Of a DNA stretch of 5,342 nucleotides, positions 1-5,342 are shown piece by piece. Positions within the stretch are counted from its first letter, which is position 1. Every line of letters starts with the position of its first letter. Location of the stretch: contig JABIME010000158.1 of assembly GCA_018654125.1 (NCBI GenBank), positions 1 to 5,342 on the forward strand. Reading direction: 5' to 3'. The stretch comes from Candidatus Cloacimonadota bacterium. GTDB taxonomy: Bacteria > Cloacimonadota > Cloacimonadia > Cloacimonadales > TCS61. The position numbers and the translations under genes are program-made. The notes beneath the pieces are model-generated. The model was not told the DNA's origin. It saw only the letters and a list, made by a program, of their open reading frames with translations, and searched no databases.

Positions 1-704
1 AGAATATCTTCAAATGTACTGCTAATCATTCTTCCAAAAGACCATTTTTGAAGTTTATTAACATTAAAAGTGAACGAAGCTGCAAAAACTTCTGCTGATG
101 GCCAATATGCTTTTTTTACCAGAAACGTAGATCCATTTTTTTCTAAAGAATCTTTAATACATCTCTCTATTAACCAAAGCAACATATTCACATAAGGCTC
201 TTGATGAAACTCAGTAAAAGGGATATCTTCATCACTAAACCACCCGTGTTCATCTCTTTTAACTCCTTCCACTTCTATTGATGAATTGAGGTTAAACAGA
301 ATATTACCAACAATATCAAATTTGTAAATACCGTAAAATAGATCTTCTTTATGATAATATTGTATTGGGATATCCGTTTCATCTTCTGTAATTATCGGCA
401 CTTTCCGCTTCAATTTTATTATCTTTGTTTTGCTTTTTAATTTCTCGGGAGTTAATTTATTTGGATGCAATAATTCATGTAATACGGGAATATAGAAAAG
501 TATCTTATCCATTGCAAGAATATAGGCTTCTTTAACTGTAGGTTCTATCAATCCGTAGTAAAATAGTATGTCATTTTTTTGTAGCTGATCTAGTTTATGA
601 ATATATTTAAATTCATAACCAAGTGTATTGAAAATAAAATCAAAAGTAAATTTGATCTTGTTTTCAAATCTTTTCAGCTTACTATCAACATATATTGCTA
701 CCAT
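1..704 (-). CDS. Polysaccharide-deacetylase-like protein with degenerate active-site motif (C-terminus beyond left edge)
   Basis: The frame is open from ATG at 704 to the window edge, giving 234 residues with no stop. The start is firm: an in-frame TAG lies directly before the ATG, and GAGG sits 4 nt upstream. Residues ~1-195 resemble the N-terminal region (DUF7033-like) that precedes the catalytic domain in a bacterial group of polysaccharide deacetylases, including an RDEHGWF stretch at 150-156. The deacetylase domain seems to begin at ~200 (YWPSAEVFAASF). In active relatives this first strand reads roughly WP.G..FA..LTHDVD, where the aspartates are the catalytic base and a metal ligand. 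Here it reads T212-F-N-V-N216, so the His and both Asp positions are changed while the flanking KLQKW is kept. Active family members remove acyl groups from cell-surface polysaccharides; this one may be inactive or non-enzymatic. No signal peptide is visible. It lies 100 nt downstream of the PPC gene on the same strand. Family assignment is from recall of the pattern and is moderate; most of the catalytic domain is not visible. Confidence 0.6.
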   Translation of the reverse strand, partial: MVAIYVDSKLKRFENKIKFTFDFIFNTLGYEFKYIHKLDQLQKNDILFYYGLIEPTVKEAYILAMDKILFYIPVLHELLHPNKLTPEKLKSKTKIIKLKRKVPIITEDETDIPIQYYHKEDLFYGIYKFDIVGNILFNLNSSIEVEGVKRDEHGWFSDEDIPFTEFHQEPYVNMLLWLIERCIKDSLEKNGSTFLVKKAYWPSAEVFAASFTFNVNKLQKWSFGRMISSTFEDI

Positions 705-804
705 CTAACCTCAATTAATTTTCTTTGGATAATCAGCTAGAAGATAACACATATTTCTGTCAACTTGCATATTTACTAATATTATTTGGAATATTAAGAA
801 GTTC

Positions 805-1224
805 TTATAATTCAAATAAGTTAAGTCCGATACTCTCATCAAAGTATCTATCCAATTTTCCTTTATACACTTCTACAATTATCTCACATGTTGCACTAAC
901 TATAGCTCTATTAAGATGACCTCCAAACGTATTATAATTGCTATCTGAAAGCGTTATATGCATGTGAAGATATGGTTTAGAATTACTAGAGCTTATATTA
1001 CCAGAAATTGATAATATCTCAAAAATTCCTTTCATTATTTTAGAATTATATTCCTTATTTACTGTATCGAATACTCCAATTTCAACCTCACTTGCTGCAC
1101 CTATTGCAGAGATTTTTCCTAAATTTATTGATCTCTTCATACAAAACTCAGTAAGAATATTTACAATTTCTTCTCCCTTATCAACTCGAATAAAATGTTT
1201 GTCTCCATATTGAATAGATCTCAT
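805..1224 (-). CDS. PPC (DUF296) domain protein, 139 aa
   Basis: This is a single-domain protein of the PPC/DUF296 family, the domain also found C-terminal to AT-hooks in plant AHL proteins. Bacterial members are small, usually trimeric, and of unknown role, often labelled DNA-binding by analogy. Numbered from the chosen start, it shows GEEI at 17-20, the core GIFEIL at 66-71 (GRFEIL in plants), the His pair in PYLHMHITL (H87, H89), and FGGHL at 100-104 with H103. The three histidines look like the metal site known in prokaryotic homologues. The length is typical for a stand-alone PPC protein, and no AT-hook is visible. A longer reading from GTG at 1257 is open, but ATG at 1224 is preferred because GGAGG lies 5 nt upstream and homologues start close to this point (MxSxQYGxKxxIRxDKGEE style). 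It is divergent from ppdK and may be transcribed with the leftward deacetylase-like gene. Its function cannot be inferred further. Confidence 0.88.
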   Translation of the reverse strand: MRSIQYGDKHFIRVDKGEEIVNILTEFCMKRSINLGKISAIGAASEVEIGVFDTVNKEYNSKIMKGIFEILSISGNISSSNSKPYLHMHITLSDSNYNTFGGHLNRAIVSATCEIIVEVYKGKLDRYFDESIGLNLFEL

Positions 1225-1229
1225 AAGTT

Positions 1230-1234
1230 CCTCC
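1230..1234 (-). promoter_or_regulatory. Ribosome binding site that decides the PPC gene start
   Basis: On the minus strand, GGAGG at 1234-1230 is followed by 5 nt and then ATG at 1224. It lies inside the longer reading that begins with GTG at 1257, so it argues that translation starts at 1224. The ATG at 1236 overlaps this site and has no comparable sequence upstream. Confidence 0.7.
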
Positions 1235-1383
1235 ATCACTTTTGCAAAATTAATCACATAAAATTATGGCAATATTCTTTGTCTAATATAATTTACAAAT
1301 CAATATAACAGAACCTTTTAATACTATATTTAATTTGACACATTAACCCATAAACAAGAATTGTTGCATTAGGTGTTTATTTA

Positions 1384-1400
1384 TTAGACACAACGTCTAA
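1384..1400. promoter_or_regulatory. Inverted repeat TTAGAC-N5-GTCTAA, candidate operator upstream of ppdK
   Basis: TTAGAC (1384-1389) and GTCTAA (1395-1400) are perfect reverse complements separated by ACAAC. The 17-base dyad is centred about 43 bases before the ppdK ATG. It has no T-tract, so it looks more like a protein-binding site than a terminator. One further copy of the half-site GTCTAA lies at 1281-1286, in front of the divergent PPC gene. Which regulator would bind is unknown, and a 6-bp dyad can arise by chance in AT-rich DNA. Confidence 0.4.
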
Positions 1401-1410
1401 ATCTTATTAT
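1385..1410 (+). promoter_or_regulatory. Possible ppdK promoter overlapping the inverted repeat
   Basis: TAGACA (1385-1390) resembles a -35 box and TATTAT (1405-1410) a -10 box, but the 14-nt spacing is short for a sigma-70-type promoter. TAAAAT at 1411-1416 is an alternative -10 with too long a gap (20 nt). If this is right, transcription would start near 1417 with a leader of about 18 nt, and the inverted repeat would cover the -35 region. No convincing Bacteroidota-type TTTG / TAnnTTTG pair was found. This is a weak call. Confidence 0.22.
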
Positions 1411-1421
1411 TAAAATAACAT

Positions 1422-1427
1422 AGGGAG
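1422..1427 (+). promoter_or_regulatory. ppdK ribosome binding site
   Basis: AGGGAG lies 7 nt before the ATG at 1435. It is purine-rich in an otherwise AT-rich leader and supports this start codon. Confidence 0.7.
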
Positions 1428-1434
1428 ATATAAA

Positions 1435-4143
1435 ATGAGTACAAAACGCGTTTATACGTTTGGAAATGGAAAAGCAGAGGGTAAAACAGAAATGAAGAAC
1501 CTTCTTGGTGGTAAAGGTGCAAATCTTGCTGAAATGAACTTGATTGGTGTACCTGTTCCAGCAGGTTTTACAATCACAACAGAAGTTTGTGCAGAATGGA
1601 ATAAGCTTGGTGTAGAAAAAACTATTGAATTGTTAAAATCGGAAATTGAAGAAAGCATTATAAATACTGAAGAGATTATGGGAGCAAAATTTGGTGATAA
1701 TTCTAATCCTCTGTTACTCTCTGTTCGCTCTGGAGCTCGTGTTTCAATGCCGGGAATGATGGATACAGTTTTAAACCTTGGTATGAATGACGATGCAGTT
1801 AAAGGTCTTGCTGAAAAATCTGGGAATCCACGTTTTGCCTGGGATTCATATCGCCGCTTTGTGCAAATGTATGGTGATGTCGTTTTAGATATGAAGCCAA
1901 AAACAAAAGTTGATATTGATCCTTTTGAGGAGATCATCGAAGAGATGAAAGAGAAAAAAGGTGTAGAAAACGATACTGAACTTACTGCTGATGATCTGAA
2001 AGATCTTGTTACAAATTTTAAAAATGCAGTAAAAGAAGTAACCGGACACGATTTTCCTGATAATCCATGGGATCAACTTTGGGGTGCAATTGGTGCTGTT
2101 TTTGGTAGTTGGAACAACCCGCGTGCTGATTATTACAGAATGATGAATAAAATCCCAAGTAATTGGGGAACAGCTGTAAACGTACAAGCTATGGTTTATG
2201 GAAATATGGGTGAGAATTCTGCTACAGGTGTAGCATTTACACGTGATGCTGGAACCGGTGAAGATATCTTTAACGGAGAATATCTTATAAATGCTCAGGG
2301 TGAAGATGTTGTTGCCGGAATTAGAACTCCTCAAGAAATCACTCTTGAAGGTAGTAAAAGATGGGCGAGATTAGCTGGAGTTACAGAAGAAGATCGTACT
2401 AATAAATTCCCATCTTTTGAAGAGGCAATGCCACAGCTTTATAAAGAGTTATCTGAGATCGAAACTAAACTTGAAAATCATTATAAAGATATGCAGGATA
2501 TTGAATTCACAGTACAAGATGGAAAGATGTGGTTACTTCAAACACGTAACGGAAAGAGAACTGGTGCTGCAATGGTTCGCATGGCAATAGAAATGTTAGA
2601 AGAGAATTTCATTGATGAGAAAACAGCTTTACTACGTGTTGAACCAAATAAATTAGATGAGCTTTTGCATCCTGTATTTGATGGAAATGCAATTAAGGAA
2701 GCTGTTGTTCTGGCAAAAGGACTTCCTGCTTCTCCTGGTGCTGCTACAGGTCAGCTTGTATTTTTTGCTGACGAAGCAAATAAATATGACAATGCAATTC
2801 TAGCTCGTATTGAAACATCTCCGGAAGACCTAGAAGGAATGAATATTGCTAATGGTATTCTCACTGCTCGTGGTGGGATGACATCTCATGCAGCGGTTGT
2901 TGCCAGAGGTATGGGAAAATGTTGTGTTTCCGGTGCTGGAGCTGTAAAAATTAATTACAAAGAACGAGTTATGAACATTGACGGAAGAACTTTTATTGAA
3001 GGTGATTGGGTTTCATTAAATGGTTCTACAGGCGAAGTTTACGAAGGTAAAATTGCAACCATAGATCCTGAACTTAGTGGTGACTTTGGAAAGTTGATGA
3101 ATCTTGCTGATAAATTCACACGGATGTATGTTCGTACAAATGCAGACACCCCAAATGATGCAACAGTAGCTCGCGAATTTGGAGCACAAGGTATCGGGCT
3201 TTGTAGAACAGAGCACATGTTCTTCGAAGGTGAAAAGATAAAAGCAATGCGAGAAATGATTTTAGCAGATGATGAAACCGGACGTCGTGAAGCTTTGGCT
3301 AAATTACTTCCATTCCAACGAACTGATTTTGAAGGGATCTTTGAAGCAATGAGTGGGTTTGGTGTTACGGTGCGTCTTTTGGATCCCCCACTACACGAGT
3401 TTGTTCCTCACGAAACAGCAAATCAGCAGGAAATGGCTGATGAAATGGGAATTACAATTAAAGAAGTGAAAGAAAAAGTTGATTCACTTCATGAATTTAA
3501 CCCTATGCTTGGTCATCGTGGTTGCCGTTTAGGAAACACTTACCCCGAAATTACAGAGATGCAGTCTCGTGCGATAATTGAAGCAGCTATTAATGTAAAA
3601 GAAGCTGGATTTGATCCAAAACCAGAGATCATGGTTCCACTTATTGGAACAGTGCAGGAATATAGAATGCAGGCTGCTATCATCAATGAAACTGCAAAAA
3701 AGGTTTTTGAAGAAACAGGTAAATCAATCGAATACATGGTGGGAACAATGATAGAGATCCCGCGTGCTGCACTTACTGCTGATCTGGTTGGGAAAGAAGC
3801 AGAATTCTTTAGTTTTGGAACTAACGATCTTACTCAGATGACATTTGGATACAGCCGAGATGATGCTGGAAAATTCCTACCTGTTTATACTGAAAAAGGA
3901 ATCTTGAAAGATGATCCTTTCCAGGTTCTTGACCAAGAAGGAGTTGGGCAATTAGTTGAGATGGCAACATCAAAGGGACGCGCTGTTAATTCTAACCTTA
4001 AAGTAGGGATATGCGGTGAACATGGTGGAGAGCCGAAATCTGTAACTTTCTGCAATAAAGTAGGAATGGATTATGTAAGTTGTTCTCCTTACCGAGTACC
4101 AATTGCAAGATTAGCTGCAGCTCAAGCTACACTTAAACAATAA
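1435..4143 (+). CDS. ppdK: Pyruvate, phosphate dikinase (PPDK), full length
   Basis: This cytosolic enzyme catalyses the reversible reaction pyruvate + ATP + Pi = phosphoenolpyruvate + AMP + PPi, linking pyruvate and PEP in glycolysis or gluconeogenesis. It has 902 residues, against about 874 for the well-studied Clostridium symbiosum enzyme. The order is: ATP-grasp nucleotide-binding half (~1-375; GGKGANLAEM near the N-terminus, SVRSGAR with R98); swivelling phosphohistidine domain (~420-530; GGMTSHAAVVARG with catalytic H485 and T483 two residues before it); C-terminal TIM barrel for PEP/pyruvate (~550-900). Barrel residues match known catalytic positions: R591 (LCRTEH), R647 (TVRLLDPP), E774 (IEIPRAAL), N797 (FGTNDLTQ) and C860 (GICGEHGG), the proton-donor Cys. 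The extra length is mostly a segment at ~305-329 (GSKRWARLAG...). The start is set by the AGGGAG site 7 nt upstream. It appears monocistronic, between a divergent gene and a terminator. No PPDK regulatory protein gene is visible. Confidence 0.98.
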   Translation: MSTKRVYTFGNGKAEGKTEMKNLLGGKGANLAEMNLIGVPVPAGFTITTEVCAEWNKLGVEKTIELLKSEIEESIINTEEIMGAKFGDNSNPLLLSVRSGARVSMPGMMDTVLNLGMNDDAVKGLAEKSGNPRFAWDSYRRFVQMYGDVVLDMKPKTKVDIDPFEEIIEEMKEKKGVENDTELTADDLKDLVTNFKNAVKEVTGHDFPDNPWDQLWGAIGAVFGSWNNPRADYYRMMNKIPSNWGTAVNVQAMVYGNMGENSATGVAFTRDAGTGEDIFNGEYLINAQGEDVVAGIRTPQEITLEGSKRWARLAGVTEEDRTNKFPSFEEAMPQLYKELSEIETKLENHYKDMQDIEFTVQDGKMWLLQTRNGKRTGAAMVRMAIEMLEENFIDEKTALLRVEPNKLDELLHPVFDGNAIKEAVVLAKGLPASPGAATGQLVFFADEANKYDNAILARIETSPEDLEGMNIANGILTARGGMTSHAAVVARGMGKCCVSGAGAVKINYKERVMNIDGRTFIEGDWVSLNGSTGEVYEGKIATIDPELSGDFGKLMNLADKFTRMYVRTNADTPNDATVAREFGAQGIGLCRTEHMFFEGEKIKAMREMILADDETGRREALAKLLPFQRTDFEGIFEAMSGFGVTVRLLDPPLHEFVPHETANQQEMADEMGITIKEVKEKVDSLHEFNPMLGHRGCRLGNTYPEITEMQSRAIIEAAINVKEAGFDPKPEIMVPLIGTVQEYRMQAAIINETAKKVFEETGKSIEYMVGTMIEIPRAALTADLVGKEAEFFSFGTNDLTQMTFGYSRDDAGKFLPVYTEKGILKDDPFQVLDQEGVGQLVEMATSKGRAVNSNLKVGICGEHGGEPKSVTFCNKVGMDYVSCSPYRVPIARLAAAQATLKQ

Positions 4144-4159
4144 AATTTAATCTAACTAT

Positions 4160-4197
4160 AAAAAAAAAGCCTTTCAGCAATTGCTGGAAGGCTTTTT
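4160..4197. terminator. Bidirectional intrinsic terminator between ppdK and the histidine kinase gene
   Basis: The left arm 4164-4180 and right arm 4181-4197 form a 17-bp stem with a single G-U wobble (4174 with 4187). The GC-rich part is GCCTTTCAGC / GCTGGAAGGC, closing on a central AATT. On the plus strand the hairpin ends in a run of five T (4193-4197), starting about 20 nt after the ppdK stop. On the minus strand the nine A at 4160-4168 become a nine-T tract, suited to ending the kinase transcript, whose stop is only 16 nt away. One hairpin can therefore serve both convergent genes, and the U-tract is longer in the minus direction. Confidence 0.92.
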
Positions 4198-4213
4198 CAA
4201 TTATTCCAAACTT

Positions 4214-5342
4214 TTAATTAACTTTTCGTAAATACAAAGAAAAAATTGAACCCTTAGGTGTATTATCTTCAATTAATATCTCTCCACCCCAATTATTCAC
4301 AGCTTTTTGAACAATGTGCAATCCTAAACCGGAATGACCTGTTACACCATACCTAAAACCCTCATTAAAAATTTTAGATTTGATTTCGTCAGGTATTCCC
4401 TTTCCATAATCTATAATCTTCACTTCACAGGTTTTCCCCGAAGATGTAATTCTAATATCTATTCTATCAGTTCCACTATGCACAATGGCATTCCTAACCA
4501 AATTATCTATAACCGAATTTATTGAATCATCAGCAAATATTTTACACTTACCTTTTACAGAGGATTCTATTGTTTGATAATTGTTTAATATTTTCTTAAA
4601 ATGTTCTCCGATATCATAGATATTTAAATTAGTTGAAGAGATAAGAAACTCATGTTCTCTCATCTTTGAAATGAGGTCTGAACTACTTTCTATATATTTT
4701 GCCGCTGTGCTTAAATTTTCATTGTTGTTATCTCTTTTAAAGTTATTTATAGCACTGTTTATTATAGCCAAGTTATTTGCAAGATCATGCCTGAGTATTT
4801 TATTAATCAGCTTTATTTGTTCTCTTTGTCGTCTGTTTTCTTCTTCAGATTTATTCCTTTCAGATATATCCCTTATAATGCTAAGTCCATTCCACTGATC
4901 TTTAATTTTTATTCCTGTTATAGACATTTCTACAGGGAATTCTGAGCCGTCTTTATGCACAGCGAACATCTCTATTGTTTTTCCAATTACATTACCTTCT
5001 CCAGTATGCTTAAATTCACTAAATCCTTTCTTAAATGCACTTTTGTATCTCTTCGGAGTAAGGATTTCATGCAATTGTTTTCCAATTACTTCGCTCGAAT
5101 TTCTTCCAAATATTATTTCTGCTGCTCTATTCCAAAAATTTATATTTCCTGAATTATCTATCATGACTATAGCATCGTTTGCTGAATTTGAAATTGTTCG
5201 AAATTTTTCTTCACTTTCTTCTAAAGCTCTTTCAGCTTTTTTCATTTTCGTGATGTCTATTAATGATACAAAAACAACAGAATAATCTGTTTGATATTCT
5301 TCAGTGACAGACCACTGAAGATAGACATCTAATTCCTTTCCG
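4214..5342 (-). CDS. PAS-domain sensor histidine kinase, C-terminal 375 residues (N-terminus beyond right edge)
   Basis: The frame is open to the window edge, so the Met at 5245 is internal. Numbering from the edge, residues 1-32 are the end of one PAS domain (QWSV...VSLIDITK). A second PAS domain spans ~43-160, with the typical HKDGSEFPVEMS and IIRDISERNKSEEE ends. A short, probably coiled-coil linker (~161-180) leads to the phospho-acceptor helix KILRHDLANNL with H185. The ATPase domain follows: N-box DNLVRNA (N284), G1 DYGKGIPDE (311-319), F-box FNEGF (325-329), G2 GHSGLGL (335-341) and the closing GSIFSLYL. All motifs needed for autophosphorylation are present. The H-box is the HDLxN variant rather than HExxxP. 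No membrane segment or receiver domain is visible, which suggests a cytoplasmic sensor, though the missing N-terminus could change that. No response regulator gene lies in the window, so its signal and output are unknown. It converges on ppdK and ends at the shared terminator. Confidence 0.95.
   Translation of the reverse strand, partial: GKELDVYLQWSVTEEYQTDYSVVFVSLIDITKMKKAERALEESEEKFRTISNSANDAIVMIDNSGNINFWNRAAEIIFGRNSSEVIGKQLHEILTPKRYKSAFKKGFSEFKHTGEGNVIGKTIEMFAVHKDGSEFPVEMSITGIKIKDQWNGLSIIRDISERNKSEEENRRQREQIKLINKILRHDLANNLAIINSAINNFKRDNNNENLSTAAKYIESSSDLISKMREHEFLISSTNLNIYDIGEHFKKILNNYQTIESSVKGKCKIFADDSINSVIDNLVRNAIVHSGTDRIDIRITSSGKTCEVKIIDYGKGIPDEIKSKIFNEGFRYGVTGHSGLGLHIVQKAVNNWGGEILIEDNTPKGSIFSLYLRKVN

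Noticed and set aside
759..764. TTGACA on the minus strand as a promoter for the deacetylase-like gene.
   Set aside because: At 17 nt spacing the hexamer is CTAGCT, a poor -10 box; a separate promoter cannot be supported, although one in this 100-base gap is possible.
777..796. Inverted repeat TAATATT / AATATTA just downstream of the PPC stop as a terminator.
   Set aside because: The 7-bp stem is made only of A and T with no following T-tract; it is too weak to call a terminator and likely chance.
725..919. Plus-strand reading of 64 residues across the gap and the end of the PPC gene.
   Set aside because: It overlaps the conserved C-terminus of the PPC gene on the opposite strand, has no ribosome site, and resembles no family.
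1335..1340. Perfect TTGACA as the ppdK -35 box.
   Set aside because: No -10-like hexamer lies 16-18 nt downstream; the sequence there reads GAATTG.
1452..2334. Two long minus-strand readings inside ppdK (1452-1937 and 1885-2334).
   Set aside because: They lie fully antisense to the conserved PPDK coding sequence, have no recognisable domain, and overlap each other; they are shadows of ppdK codon use.
3016..3737. Short minus-strand readings at 3016-3216 and 3540-3737.
   Set aside because: They are antisense to conserved PPDK barrel motifs, with Cys/Ser/Ile-rich nonsense translations and no ribosome site.
5243..5245. Met at 5245 as the start of the histidine kinase.
   Set aside because: The frame stays open to the edge and the 32 residues before it form a clear PAS-domain end (SVVFVSLIDITK), so this Met is internal.
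4334..5285. Several plus-strand readings of 63-80 residues opposite the histidine kinase.
   Set aside because: All are antisense to conserved PAS and kinase motifs; their hydrophobic look comes from reading AT-rich kinase codons backwards.

Overview
This AT-rich window holds four protein-coding genes and no sign of mobile DNA, CRISPR or RNA genes. The gene set is a pyruvate phosphate dikinase (PPDK) carrying an extra segment in its nucleotide-binding half, a bacterial PPC/DUF296 protein, a polysaccharide-deacetylase-like protein and a multi-PAS histidine kinase. This would suit an anaerobic or facultative member of the Bacteroidota/Ignavibacteriota/Marinimicrobia (FCB) group. That placement is an inference from protein style only and is weak.

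Layout. Positions 1-704 (minus) are the first 234 residues of a polysaccharide-deacetylase-like protein cut by the left edge; its usual metal-binding motif is degenerate. After a 100-base gap, 805-1224 (minus) is a 139-residue PPC-domain protein. Both minus-strand genes read leftward and may share a transcript. A 210-base divergent intergenic region (1225-1434) follows. It holds an inverted repeat, TTAGAC-5 nt-GTCTAA, and a good ribosome binding site for ppdK. ppdK (1435-4143, plus) is intact, with every catalytic residue I could check. A 17-bp hairpin with A/T tracts on both sides (4160-4197) separates it from the convergent sensor histidine kinase gene (4214-5342, minus), whose N-terminus lies beyond the right edge.

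How the genes relate. ppdK appears to be a single-gene transcription unit: its left neighbour is divergent and its right neighbour convergent behind a bidirectional terminator. PPDK interconverts pyruvate and phosphoenolpyruvate in central carbon metabolism. I see no functional link to the kinase or to the two leftward genes. Nothing here amounts to a new multi-gene system. The items most worth a second look are the degenerate catalytic motif of the deacetylase-like protein and the dyad-rich promoter region of ppdK.
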